In this document: positions 1-8,126 of the stretch, in pieces
Layout of the letters: each line of letters begins with the position of its first letter
How positions within the stretch are numbered: position 1 is the first letter of the stretch
Source of the DNA: Paracoccus sp. (in: a-proteobacteria)
Lineage (GTDB): Bacteria > Pseudomonadota > Alphaproteobacteria > Rhodobacterales > Rhodobacteraceae
NCBI GenBank assembly: GCA_030538425.1
Contig: JAUNTZ010000011.1
Span: 15,722-68,874, forward strand
Reading direction: 5' to 3'
DNA length: 53,153 bases
Translations under genes and position numbers: made by a program
Notes under the pieces: generated by a model
Database searches by the model: none
What the model was told of the DNA's origin: nothing
What the model saw: the letters and a program-made list of their open reading frames with translations, nothing else

Positions 1-713
1 ACCACCGCGCCGACCGCGCGCACGCCCAAGGGACGCGCGGCCGGATCGCCCAGAACCTCAGCCGCGCTGCCCATCCGCAAAACCCGGCCCGCCTCAATGG
101 CTGCGACGCTTGTTGCGATGCGGGCGACCTCGGAGGGGGAATGGCTGACATAGAGGATCGGCACCGACAGCTCATCGCGCAAGCGCTCGAAATAGGGCAG
201 GATCTCAGCCTTGCGGGCCTCATCGAGCGCGGCGAGGGGCTCATCCGCAAGGATCAGGCGCGGTGCGGCCAGCAGGGCGCGGCCAATCGCGACGCGCTGT
301 TTCTCGCCGCCCGACAGGTGCGCCGGGCGACGCTCTAACAGATCGCCGATGCCTAGAAGCTCCACTACATCGTCAAAGCCCGGGCCACGCACCCGTCTCG
401 GCGCGAACCACGCGCCATAGCGCAGGTTCTGCCGCACGCTCAGATGCGGAAAAAGCCGCCCCTCCTGAAAAATATAGCCGATCCGGCGGCGATGGGGGGC
501 CAGGTTGATCCGCGCGGCGCTGTCAAACATCACGCTGTCACCAATCGCGATGCGGCCCTGATCGGGCGCAAGCAGCCCCGCCACCGCATTCACGATACTG
601 GTCTTGCCCGAGCCCGAGCGCCCGAACAGCACCGTCACCCCCGGCGGCGCGTCGAATTGTGCATCGAGATCAAAGCCCCGGAAACGGTGGCGGATGCGGA
701 CCGAGAGGCTCAT
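1..713 (-). CDS. modC: Molybdate ABC transporter ATP-binding protein ModC (partial)
   Basis: ATPase subunit that drives molybdate import at the inner face of the cytoplasmic membrane. The start is inside the window (ATG at 711-713 on the minus strand) but the 3' end runs off the left edge, so about 237 codons are visible. Seen: Walker [10 protein letters not shown] near residue 31, ABC signature [17 protein letters not shown], and Walker B ending [13 protein letters not shown]. The family has a C-terminal Mo-binding TOBE (Mop) domain, which must lie outside the window. Its ATG overlaps the modB stop codon (ATGA), indicating translational coupling in a modABC operon. The modB and modA neighbours support molybdate rather than another oxyanion. 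Confidence 0.93.
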   Translation of the reverse strand, partial: MSLSVRIRHRFRGFDLDAQFDAPPGVTVLFGRSGSGKTSIVNAVAGLLAPDQGRIAIGDSVMFDSAARINLAPHRRRIGYIFQEGRLFPHLSVRQNLRYGAWFAPRRVRGPGFDDVVELLGIGDLLERRPAHLSGGEKQRVAIGRALLAAPRLILADEPLAALDEARKAEILPYFERLRDELSVPILYVSHSPSEVARIATSVAAIEAGRVLRMGSAAEVLGDPAARPLGVRAVGAV

Positions 714-1417
714 CCCTCAAGCCGCCTTGCCACGCGCCGCGCCATCAGCTCAGATGCCAGCAGCGCGGCCATGGCAATCGCCACAGACAGGATCACCAGC
801 CGCAGCGCGCCCTCACCCCCGCCCGGGGTTTGCAGAAAGGCGTAGATCGCGGTCGGGATGGTCTGGGTCTGGCCCGGAATGTTCGACACGAAGGTAATGG
901 TCGCGCCGAACTCACCAATCGCCTTGGCAAAGGCCAGAATGGCGCCCGCGATGATGCCAGGAGCCGCAAGCGGCAGGGTCACGGTCAGAAACACCGCCAG
1001 ACGGTTCGCGCCAAGGGTGGCTGCGGCCTGTTCCAGCCTTGGATCGGTGGCCTCGATCGACAGCCGGATCGCCCGCACCATCAGCGGAAAGCCCATCACC
1101 GCCGCCGCAAGCGCCGCCCCGGTCCAGCGAAAGGCCAGCACGATGCCAAGGCTGTTTTCCAGAAACGCGCCCACCGGCCCGCGCCTGCCAAACGCCATCA
1201 GCAGCAGATAGCCCGTGACCACCGGCGGCAGGATCAGCGGCAGATGCACAAGCCCGTTCAGCACGCCCCGCCCCGGAAAGCGCCACCTTGCCAGTGCATA
1301 GCCGGTCAAAATGCCAAGCGGCAGGCTGGCCAGAGTGGCCCAGAACGCCACGCGCAGGCTGAGCCGCACTGCCTGCCATTCCTGGGGGCCAAGCCAGTTT
1401 GCGAGGCTCTCGATCAA
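710..1417 (-). CDS. modB: Molybdate ABC transporter permease ModB
   Basis: Inner-membrane permease of the molybdate importer, 235 residues, the usual length for ModB. The protein is hydrophobic with about five membrane spans. The permease-type cytoplasmic loop that contacts the ATPase is visible around '[20 protein letters not shown]' and the following EQAAATLGA segment, which is the EAA loop. It overlaps modA by 4 bp on the 5' side and modC by 4 bp on the 3' side, so the three genes form one transcription unit. The substrate is inferred from the family match and from the adjacent ModA. Confidence 0.93.
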   Translation of the reverse strand: MIESLANWLGPQEWQAVRLSLRVAFWATLASLPLGILTGYALARWRFPGRGVLNGLVHLPLILPPVVTGYLLLMAFGRRGPVGAFLENSLGIVLAFRWTGAALAAAVMGFPLMVRAIRLSIEATDPRLEQAAATLGANRLAVFLTVTLPLAAPGIIAGAILAFAKAIGEFGATITFVSNIPGQTQTIPTAIYAFLQTPGGGEGALRLVILSVAIAMAALLASELMARRVARRLEG

Positions 1418-2166
1418 GGTTGCGGCACCGTGAAGCCATGCTCGCGCCAGATCACTGCCGCCGCGTCGGAGACCAGATAGTCGTAAAACGCGGTCGCCGC
1501 ATCGCGGGGCGAGGGTGTCAGCGCGATGGGATAGGTGATCGGGTCGTGGCTGTCCTGGGGGAAGGTCGCCACCACCGCCACCGCCGGCTCCGCCCGCGCA
1601 TCGGTTGCGTAAACCACGCCGAGGGGCGCCTCACCCTGCGCGACAAAGGCAAGCGCTGCGCGCACGTTATCGGCCTGCGCGACCTGCCCCGAAACGGCGT
1701 CCCACAGCCCAAGCGCGCTCAGCGCCTGCTTGCCGTAAACCCCCGCAGGCACTGCATCAACCATTGCCATGGCCAGATAGCCGCCCTCCAGCAGCCCGGC
1801 CAGATCGGTATCCGCGCCAAGCGTGATCGGTGCCGCCCCCGCCGCGCCAATCAGCACCAAAGCGTTCCCCAACAGGTCGCGGCGCGTCTGGGGCAGGATA
1901 TCGCCCGTGGCCTCTAGCGCGTCCATCCAGTCCTGACTGGCCGAGATGAAAATCTCTGCCGGTGCGCCCTCCTGGATCTGGCGGGCAAGCGCGGATGAGC
2001 CTGCGTAAGACACCGTCACCGCGTCGGACCCGATGGCGGTGGCCGCATGGCTTGCTGCCAGTTCATCAAGCGCCTCGCGCAGACTGGCCGCAGCAAAGAC
2101 CAGCACGGGGTCATCGGCATGGGCGGGTGCGGCAAGGGCTGCGGCGAGAGCAAGGGCAAGACGCAT
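1414..2166 (-). CDS. modA: Molybdate-binding periplasmic protein ModA
   Basis: Periplasmic molybdate receptor, 250 residues from the chosen ATG at 2164-2166. This start gives a clean signal peptide (MRLALALAAALAAPAHA, cleavage before DD). The longer upstream reading would prepend about 38 residues with no signal-peptide character and run through the promoter region. Seen: VFAAASLREALDEL just after the signal, GSSALARQIQEGAPAEIFIS, and YGKQALSALGLWD, all typical of ModA. First gene of modABC. An inverted repeat lies just upstream. Confidence 0.92.
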   Translation of the reverse strand: MRLALALAAALAAPAHADDPVLVFAAASLREALDELAASHAATAIGSDAVTVSYAGSSALARQIQEGAPAEIFISASQDWMDALEATGDILPQTRRDLLGNALVLIGAAGAAPITLGADTDLAGLLEGGYLAMAMVDAVPAGVYGKQALSALGLWDAVSGQVAQADNVRAALAFVAQGEAPLGVVYATDARAEPAVAVVATFPQDSHDPITYPIALTPSPRDAATAFYDYLVSDAAAVIWREHGFTVPQP

Positions 2167-2183
2167 GGCGATGTCCTCATATT

Positions 2184-2209
2184 CGGATGCGGATATATCA
2201 TGGCATCCG
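2184..2209. promoter_or_regulatory. Inverted repeat upstream of modA, possible operator
   Basis: CGGATGC at 2184-2190 and GCATCCG at 2203-2209 form 7-bp arms around an AT-rich centre (GGATATATCATG), 18 bp upstream of the modA ATG. Molybdate operons are commonly controlled by ModE-type regulators at palindromes with TATA-containing half sites. This repeat is in the right place but does not match the enterobacterial ModE consensus closely. The operator role is inference. Confidence 0.35.
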
Positions 2210-2249
2210 CCCCGCCGAGACAACCGCAATTCCGCCCGAGGCTGCAAAG

Positions 2250-2276
2250 AAAAACCCGGCAGAGCGATCTGCCGGG
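2250..2276 (-). terminator. Rho-independent terminator of the DUF1127 gene
   Basis: Perfect 9-bp stem CCCGGCAGA/TCTGCCGGG (2255-2263 with 2268-2276) and a GCGA tetraloop. On the minus strand it is followed by TTTTTCTTT. It lies 26 bp past the stop of the DUF1127 gene and separates it from modA. Confidence 0.88.
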
Positions 2277-2301
2277 ACAAATTCCGTCGCGGTGGTGGCC
2301 T

Positions 2302-2496
2302 TTACATCATATGCGCCAGACCGTGAATGTCGGCGCGGCTGATGCCGATATCGTCCAGCTCACGATCCGAGAGCCGGTCCAGTTCGCGCCGGGTCTCGCG
2401 CACGCGGCGCCATTTGTGCAGAGCCTGCGCCATGCGGGCGAAAAAGCCGGTCGCCGCCGGGGTGTTATAACTCGTCATTGCCATGTCATTCCTCAT
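2302..2496 (-). CDS. DUF1127 family small basic protein
   Basis: Protein of 64 residues ending in the DUF1127 (YjiS-like) module: 'RRELDRLSDRELDDIGISRA' preceded by a basic WRRVRETR segment. Members are small alphaproteobacterial proteins, several of them RNA-associated or linked to phosphate and carbon metabolism, but no function can be assigned from this sequence. An in-frame ATG at codon 5 (MAMTSYN) may be the true start. The gene is monocistronic, with a strong terminator at 2250-2276 and its own upstream region that contains repeated GGTAAC motifs. Confidence 0.85.
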   Translation of the reverse strand: MRNDMAMTSYNTPAATGFFARMAQALHKWRRVRETRRELDRLSDRELDDIGISRADIHGLAHMM

Positions 2497-2622
2497 CTGG
2501 CCAATCGCGCCCGGACCGGATTATCCGCGCGGGCCGCGTCTCATGGCGCCCATATAGGGCGGGTTCGGCGCCCGCACATCCGCCAAAGCCGCAGACCTGC
2601 CATGCGATTTCTGCATCGCAGC

Positions 2623-2645
2623 GTTAACGGTAACGGATCGGTAAC
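2623..2645. promoter_or_regulatory. Clustered GTTAAC/GGTAAC motifs upstream of the DUF1127 gene
   Basis: GTTAACGGTAAC (2623-2634) followed 5 bp later by another GGTAAC (2640-2645), in the gap between the DUF1127 gene and rsmE. The TTAA core resembles one half of a CtrA box, but no second TTAA half at the N7 spacing is present. I can only say that the motif is repeated and intergenic. Confidence 0.25.
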
Positions 2646-2666
2646 AGAGGGGTGACAGCGAGCGGC

Positions 2667-3392
2667 CTAGCGCCAGTCGCCAAGCGCCGCCTGAAACAGC
2701 GCAAGTGCCGCGACCGCCGCCGTATCGGCGCGCAGGATGCGCGGGCCAAGGCTCACCGGAGTGACATGGGCCAAAGCGCGAAGCCGCTTGCGCTCACCCT
2801 CTGAAAACCCGCCCTCGGGGCCGATCAGGACCGCCCATGCCGCGCCCTGCCCCGCGAGAGCGGCCAGAGTATCGGCGGGACCGGCCCGCGACTCGTCGGC
2901 CCAGATGATCCGCCGTGCCGGATCCCAACCCTCCAACAGGCGGTCAAGCCGTTGCAGATCGGCCACCTGAGGCACAAAGGTGCCGCCACATTGCTCGGCG
3001 GCCTCGACCGCATGGGCTTGCAGGCGGTCCTGACGGATGCGCTCGGCATTGGTGAAATCGGTCTGGATGGGCAGGATGCGCGCGGCGCCCATCTCGGCGG
3101 CTTTTTCGACGATGAAATCGGTGCGGGCCTTCTTGATCGGCGCAAAGATCAGCCACAGATCGGGCGCATCAAGCTGCGGCGCGGTCTGCGCCATCGCCTG
3201 CACCACCCCGCCCCGCTTGCCCGCATGCGCGATCTGCGCCGACCATGCGCCGTCACGACCGTTAAACACCTCGATCTCGGCGCCCGGGCCAAGCCGCATG
3301 ACGCCAAAGAGATAATGCGCCTGCCCCGCATCAAGGGGCAGTTCTTGCCCTGCGGCAATCGGGTGATCTATGAAAAGCCTGACTTGTCCCAT
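2667..3392 (-). CDS. rsmE: 16S rRNA (uracil1498-N3)-methyltransferase RsmE
   Basis: SPOUT-family methyltransferase that makes m3U1498 in 16S rRNA using S-adenosylmethionine. It has 241 residues, the normal length. The N-terminal PUA-like part contains HYLFGVMRLGPGAEIEVFNG. The C-terminal SPOUT knot shows VLIGPEGGFSEGE and SLGPRILRADTA, the two most diagnostic motifs. It is divergent from ubiA, with 29 bp between starts, so the two promoters overlap. ATG at 3390-3392. Confidence 0.94.
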   Translation of the reverse strand: MGQVRLFIDHPIAAGQELPLDAGQAHYLFGVMRLGPGAEIEVFNGRDGAWSAQIAHAGKRGGVVQAMAQTAPQLDAPDLWLIFAPIKKARTDFIVEKAAEMGAARILPIQTDFTNAERIRQDRLQAHAVEAAEQCGGTFVPQVADLQRLDRLLEGWDPARRIIWADESRAGPADTLAALAGQGAAWAVLIGPEGGFSEGERKRLRALAHVTPVSLGPRILRADTAAVAALALFQAALGDWR

Positions 3393-3421
3393 GCCCCGAT
3401 CTTAGGAAAGAGACCGCGCAA

Positions 3422-4363
3422 ATGCCAGATGTCACAAGCCAGAGCGTCGCGGATGCGCCTAAGGGAAACTGGGTCGATCTCTATGCGCCTGCGGCCACGC
3501 GCCCCTATCTGCGGCTGAGCCGCGCCGACCGGCCCATCGGCACATGGCTGCTGCTGCTGCCCTGCTGGTGGGGGATCGGGCTTGCGATGATGGCCGACCG
3601 CGCGGTCTGGTTCGATCTGTGGATCGCGGTGGCCTGCGGGATCGGCGCCATGGCGATGCGCGGGGCGGGCTGCACATGGAACGACATCACCGACCGCAGA
3701 TTCGACGCGCAGGTCGCCCGCACCCGCTCACGCCCGCTGCCCTCGGGTCAGGTCAGCCTGCGCGGCGCGGTGATCTGGATGGTGGCGCAAGCCCTGATCG
3801 GGCTGGCGGTTCTGCTGACGCTTGGCAGGGCTGCAATCTGGATGGGGGTGCTGAGCCTGATCCCGGTCGCGATTTATCCCTTTGCGAAACGGTTCACATG
3901 GTGGCCGCAGGTGTTTCTGGGCATTGCCTTCAACTGGGGGGTGATGCTGGCCTGGGCGGCGCATATGGGCGGGATCGGGCCGGTGCCGGTCATCGCATGG
4001 CTGGGCGGCATCGCCTGGACGGTGTTTTACGACACCATCTATGCCCATCAGGATACCGAGGATGACGCGCTGATCGGGGTGAAATCGACGGCGCGCCTCT
4101 TTGGTGACGCCTCGCCGCGCGTGATTGCGGGCTTTGGCGCGGTGGCGGTCCTGTTCATCGCCGCCGCCGTGCTGGCCACCGGGATCACCGGCGCGGGGCG
4201 GTGGATTGCGCTTTCCGGAGTGGCGGGCTTTGCCGCGCATCTCATCTGGCAACTTCGCCGGTTTCGGCCCCATGACAGCGCCATCTGCCTGCATCTCTTC
4301 CGCGCGAATCGCGATGCGGGGCTGATCCTTGCGCTGCTTTTTGCCGTGGCCGGGCTGGTTTGA
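3422..4363 (+). CDS. ubiA: 4-hydroxybenzoate polyprenyltransferase UbiA
   Basis: Integral membrane prenyltransferase of ubiquinone synthesis that attaches the polyprenyl tail to 4-hydroxybenzoate. It has 313 residues and multiple membrane spans. The first Mg-prenyl-diphosphate motif is visible as NDITDRRFD and the second aspartate-rich motif as YDTIYAHQDTEDD, both in the positions expected for the family. There is no operon partner on this strand; the next gene starts 57 bp downstream. Confidence 0.94.
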   Translation: MPDVTSQSVADAPKGNWVDLYAPAATRPYLRLSRADRPIGTWLLLLPCWWGIGLAMMADRAVWFDLWIAVACGIGAMAMRGAGCTWNDITDRRFDAQVARTRSRPLPSGQVSLRGAVIWMVAQALIGLAVLLTLGRAAIWMGVLSLIPVAIYPFAKRFTWWPQVFLGIAFNWGVMLAWAAHMGGIGPVPVIAWLGGIAWTVFYDTIYAHQDTEDDALIGVKSTARLFGDASPRVIAGFGAVAVLFIAAAVLATGITGAGRWIALSGVAGFAAHLIWQLRRFRPHDSAICLHLFRANRDAGLILALLFAVAGLV

Positions 4364-4419
4364 TTGTCATTTGATGGCTTGGCCCTTACATCTCGCGGAT
4401 CGGAAACGGCACGGATGGG

Positions 4420-6552
4420 ATGATGGCGGATAGCCAGACAGAAAAGGCAGGCGGGTTGCGCGCTATGGCGTTGCGGCTGACCCTGATCGGGGCGGCGGGT
4501 GCGGCGGCCTGGGGCGCGGCGGGGCTGATCGCCGCCGAGATCGAGACTCGGACCGAGGTCGATGTGCGCCGGGTGCTGCTGCGCGACGGCTTCGACTGGG
4601 TGCGCCCCAGGGCCGACGGGCTGCGACTGGTGCTGCAAGGCACCGCCCCCGATGAGGTCGCCCGGTTCCGCCTGCTCTCCGCCATGGCCGAGGCCGCGCC
4701 CCATGCCCGACTGGTCGATGAGTTGAGCGTGGCTCAGCGTGAGACCTTTACGCCCCCCGAATTCGAGCTTGAGATCCTGCGCAACGATAACGGCATCTCG
4801 ATCATGGGTCTGGTGCCAAGCCGCACCGATATCGCGGCGATGACCGACCGCCTGCGGCGCGATACGGGCATGGCGCAGGTCGACAGCTTTGTCGGCAGCG
4901 CCGCCTATCCGCCGCCTGAGAACTGGTCGCCCGCATTGGGTTACGGCTTGCGGATCGCGGCGATGACGCAGCGCGCGACGATTTCGGTCGCGCCGGGCCG
5001 GGTCCGGGTGGTGGCGGTGGCCGATAACCCGACCGAAAAGGCGCGCCTTGAATCAGAGCTGCGCCGCAGCCTGCCCGGCGGGGTTGAGCTGGAGACAGAG
5101 ATCAGCGCGCCGCTGGCGGTGATCTCGCCCTTTGTGCTGCGCTTTGTGCGCGACGAAGGCGGCGCGCGGTTCGACAGCTGCGCCGCTGACAGTCAACAGG
5201 CTCTGGAGCAGATCGAACAGGCGGCCAGATCGGCGGGGCTTTCGGGCGCCTCGGGCTGCACTCTGGGCATCGGCGCGCCGTCGCCCCTTTGGGGTGAGGT
5301 GGCCGCAGGCGCGGTCGCGGCGATTGGCCGGATGGGGGCGGGCCAGCTCTCGATCTCGGATCGCGCCTTGTCGATCATCGTGCCCTCCGAGGTCAGCGAG
5401 GACAGCCTTGATCGTGAGGCCAACGCCCTGCGTGAGGCCCTGCCCGCGCCCTTTACCCTTTCGGCCAGACGTGAGGCGCCCGAGGCCGCGCAGGCGGGCC
5501 CGCCCCATTTCAGCGCAATTCTGCCCGGCGATGAGACCCCCGCGCAGATCGAGGGCCGCGCAGGCAGCGCCGAGATGGCGGGCGTGATCGAAAACATGGC
5601 CCGTGCCCGGCTTGGTCCGGTTGAGGGCAGCCTTGGCCATGATCCCGCCATGCCTGCCGACTGGTCGATGCGGATCATCGCCGGGCTTGAGGCGATGGAT
5701 GCGCTGATTGAGGGCTCATTGGAGATCAGCCCCGAGAGCATCACCCTCACCGGCCTGTCGGGCGATGCCTTCGCCACCGACCGCGCCATCGCCGCCATGT
5801 CGCACCGGCTTGGCGAGGGCGCGGCCTATACGCTTCAGATCGGCTATGACAAATGGCGCGATGAGACCCGCGCGGCCGCGTCGGGGACCGAGTGTGTGGA
5901 CCGGCTCAATACTGTGATGGCCGAAACCGGGATCGGGTTTGAACCGGCGGGCGCGGCGATTGTGGGCGAGACGGAGGCTCTGATGGAGGGCCTCGGCGCC
6001 GCTTTGGCCGATTGCGGCGATTACCGGATCGAGATCGCGGGCCATACCGATGCGCAGGGGCGTGATGAGACGAATATGGCGCTGTCGCTCGCGCGCGCTG
6101 AGGCGGTTCTGGCCGCGATGACCGAGGCCGGGATCGCGACCGACAACATGACCGCCGAGGGCTACGGGCCGACCCGCCCCATCGAAAGCAATGACACGCG
6201 TGAGGGGCGTGAGGCGAACCGCCGGATCGAGTTCGAACTGCTCTCGCCCCAGCCGGTTGAGGATCGCGCCGCGCTGGCCGGGGTGCGGCTCACCGGCCGC
6301 ACCCCCGCGCCCGAGGATGCCCCGGTCCCGCCCGCCCCCCTGCGGGAGCCGCCCGCCGCACCCGAGCCCGAGACGCCTCGCCCCGACTGGGCCACGCCAG
6401 AGATGAGCGATGAGGATATCGCCATCATCCTGCGTGAGATGGAGGCGCTTGTGGTGCAGCGGCCCGGTGCAGACACGCCCCGCCCGCAGCTTCGCCCCGA
6501 AGATCTTGCGCCCGCCGCCCCGCAAAATGACGAACCCCAAGAGGCAGAATGA
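4420..6552 (+). CDS. Large OmpA-family envelope protein with BON-like repeats
   Basis: Protein of 710 residues. An N-terminal membrane or uncleaved signal segment lies near residues 15-40. A long middle region contains several modules resembling BON domains (for example GLRLVLQGTAPDEVARFRLL, GISIMGLVPSRTDIAAM and VRVVAVADNPTEKARLESEL). A C-terminal OmpA peptidoglycan-binding domain follows at roughly 500-620, with IEIAGHTDAQGRDETNMALS and REANRRIEFEL. The last ~90 residues are rich in Pro, Glu and Ala. OmpA domains bind diaminopimelate in peptidoglycan; the BON assignment is by eye. ATG at 4420 or 4423. It is followed by a small membrane gene with a 4-bp overlap, so the two probably act together at the cell envelope. 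Confidence 0.85.
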   Translation: MMADSQTEKAGGLRAMALRLTLIGAAGAAAWGAAGLIAAEIETRTEVDVRRVLLRDGFDWVRPRADGLRLVLQGTAPDEVARFRLLSAMAEAAPHARLVDELSVAQRETFTPPEFELEILRNDNGISIMGLVPSRTDIAAMTDRLRRDTGMAQVDSFVGSAAYPPPENWSPALGYGLRIAAMTQRATISVAPGRVRVVAVADNPTEKARLESELRRSLPGGVELETEISAPLAVISPFVLRFVRDEGGARFDSCAADSQQALEQIEQAARSAGLSGASGCTLGIGAPSPLWGEVAAGAVAAIGRMGAGQLSISDRALSIIVPSEVSEDSLDREANALREALPAPFTLSARREAPEAAQAGPPHFSAILPGDETPAQIEGRAGSAEMAGVIENMARARLGPVEGSLGHDPAMPADWSMRIIAGLEAMDALIEGSLEISPESITLTGLSGDAFATDRAIAAMSHRLGEGAAYTLQIGYDKWRDETRAAASGTECVDRLNTVMAETGIGFEPAGAAIVGETEALMEGLGAALADCGDYRIEIAGHTDAQGRDETNMALSLARAEAVLAAMTEAGIATDNMTAEGYGPTRPIESNDTREGREANRRIEFELLSPQPVEDRAALAGVRLTGRTPAPEDAPVPPAPLREPPAAPEPETPRPDWATPEMSDEDIAIILREMEALVVQRPGADTPRPQLRPEDLAPAAPQNDEPQEAE

Positions 6553-6875
6553 ACCGTCAGGATTTTATCATCGCAACCGCTCTGGTCCTGTTGGGCTGTT
6601 TCCTGCTTGGCTGGTTTGCAAGCTGGCTTGTGGGCCGGCTGACCCGGCCCTCAACCGCTGATCTTGGCGCGCTTGACCGGATGGCGCAGCATGTGGTCGA
6701 TACTGAGGGCGAACGCGACCGGGCCACCGATCTTCTGGCCACGCGTGAGGCTGAGATGGCCGCCACCGCCGAAGAACAGGCGCAGCAATTGCGCGATGCG
6801 GAAGCAACGCTGCATGAGGCGCGCGCCGAGATCGAGGAGTTGCGCGCCTATATCGACCGCCATATCCGGCGCTGA
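6549..6875 (+). CDS. Small single-span membrane protein with coiled coil
   Basis: Protein of 108 residues: one membrane segment at about residues 8-29 (ATALVLLGCFLLGWFASWLV), then a charged, heptad-like coiled coil from about 45 to the end (EGERDRATDLLATREAEM and AEATLHEARAEIEELRAYI). Its ATG overlaps the stop of the OmpA-family gene (ATGA), so it is translated with it. No named family is recognised. The topology suggests a cytoplasmic-membrane partner or scaffold for the upstream envelope protein; that role is inference. Confidence 0.75.
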   Translation: MNRQDFIIATALVLLGCFLLGWFASWLVGRLTRPSTADLGALDRMAQHVVDTEGERDRATDLLATREAEMAATAEEQAQQLRDAEATLHEARAEIEELRAYIDRHIRR

Positions 6876-6884
6876 GCGGCGCAT

Positions 6885-6920
6885 AAAAAACACCCGCAGC
6901 CTCAAAGGGTTGCGGGTGTT
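6885..6920 (-). terminator. Terminator between convergent genes
   Basis: 10-bp stem AACACCCGCA/TGCGGGTGTT (6889-6898 with 6911-6920). On the minus strand it is followed by six T residues (A run at 6885-6890), making it a strong terminator for the aminotransferase gene. On the plus strand the U tract is weak, so it may act only partly there for the 108-residue gene. Confidence 0.88.
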
Positions 6921-6941
6921 ATCTCAAGCGTCAGCGGTGGT

Positions 6942-8126
6942 TCAGACGCCCGCCTCAAAAATCGCCCGCGCCAGAACCGGCACGGAATCGCGGTTGAGCC
7001 CGGCAATGTTCAGCCGCGAATCGCCGACCATATAAATCGCGGCCTCTTCCTTCATCCTCGCGACCTGTTCCGGCGTGGCGCCAAGGCGTGAGAACATCCC
7101 GCGATGCCGGGCCAGAAAGTCGAAACGGTCGCTGCCGGTCAGGTTGCGCAACTCGGTCGCCAACTGGTCGCGCAGGCCGAGCATGGTGTTGCGGATCTCT
7201 TCCAGCTCGGCGCGCCAGTCGGCCGAGAGACCCTCATCGCGCAGGATGGTCGAGACGATCCGCGCGCCATGATCGGGCGGAAAGCTGTAGGTCTGGCGGT
7301 TCAGATAGGCCAATGCGCCTTGGGTCATATCACGCGCCGCCGTGTTCTCAGCCAGGGCAATCAGAATGCCGGTCCGTTCGCGGTAAATGCCGAAATTCTT
7401 GGAGCAAGAGGCCGCAATCAGCACCTCGGGCAGGCGGCTGGCAATCAGGCGGGTCGCCTCGGCATCGGCGTCAAGCCCGTCGCCAAAGCCCTGATAGGCC
7501 AGATCGACCAGAGGAATCGCGCCGGTTTTCGCCAGAATATCGGCAATCTCGGCCCATTGCTCGATGGTCGGATTCGCGCCGGTCGGGTTGTGGCAGCAGC
7601 CATGCAGCAGCACCACATCGCCCTTTGCGGTCTTGGCCAAAGCGGCCTTCATCGCCTCGAAATCGACGCCGCGCGTCTCATTGTCGAAATAGGGATAGGC
7701 CTGATACTTCGCGCCCATGAATTGCAGGATCGAGACATGGTTCGGCCAGGTCGGATCCGAGACATGGATCACCGCATCGGGGTTCGCCATGCGGATCAGC
7801 TCGAACGCATTGCGGATCGCGCCGGTGCCGCCCACGGTCGAACAGGCCGCAACCCGGCCCGCATCCGCATTGCCCAGAACAAGCGAGACCATCGCATCGC
7901 GGTAATCCTGCTCACCGGCAAGCGCGGTATAGGATTTGCTGTCCTGCACCTCCCAGATGCGCTGTTCGGCGGCCTTGACGGCGCGCATCACGGGCGTGTG
8001 GCCGGTGGGGTCCTTATAGACGCCGACGCCAAGGTCGATCTTGCCCTGACGGGTATCGGCCTTGAATTCACCCATCAGGGCAAGGATTTTATCGGGGGCC
8101 TGCGGTTTGAGATTGCCCAGCATCAT
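6942..8126 (-). CDS. Aromatic-amino-acid/aspartate aminotransferase (class I)
   Basis: PLP-dependent transaminase of 394 residues in the AspC/TyrB subgroup. It moves an amino group between aspartate or aromatic amino acids and 2-oxoglutarate in the cytoplasm. Seen: DLGVGVYKDPTGHTPVMRAV near the N terminus, HGCCHNPTGANPT, DLAYQGFGDG, and the PLP lysine in SCSKNFGIYRERTG. The C-terminal RHRGMFSRLG segment fits the substrate-binding region. Substrate preference (Asp or aromatic) cannot be decided by eye. The start overlaps the upstream sulfurtransferase stop (ATGA), forming a two-gene operon in which transamination and mercaptopyruvate metabolism may be linked. Confidence 0.9.
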   Translation of the reverse strand: MMLGNLKPQAPDKILALMGEFKADTRQGKIDLGVGVYKDPTGHTPVMRAVKAAEQRIWEVQDSKSYTALAGEQDYRDAMVSLVLGNADAGRVAACSTVGGTGAIRNAFELIRMANPDAVIHVSDPTWPNHVSILQFMGAKYQAYPYFDNETRGVDFEAMKAALAKTAKGDVVLLHGCCHNPTGANPTIEQWAEIADILAKTGAIPLVDLAYQGFGDGLDADAEATRLIASRLPEVLIAASCSKNFGIYRERTGILIALAENTAARDMTQGALAYLNRQTYSFPPDHGARIVSTILRDEGLSADWRAELEEIRNTMLGLRDQLATELRNLTGSDRFDFLARHRGMFSRLGATPEQVARMKEEAAIYMVGDSRLNIAGLNRDSVPVLARAIFEAGV

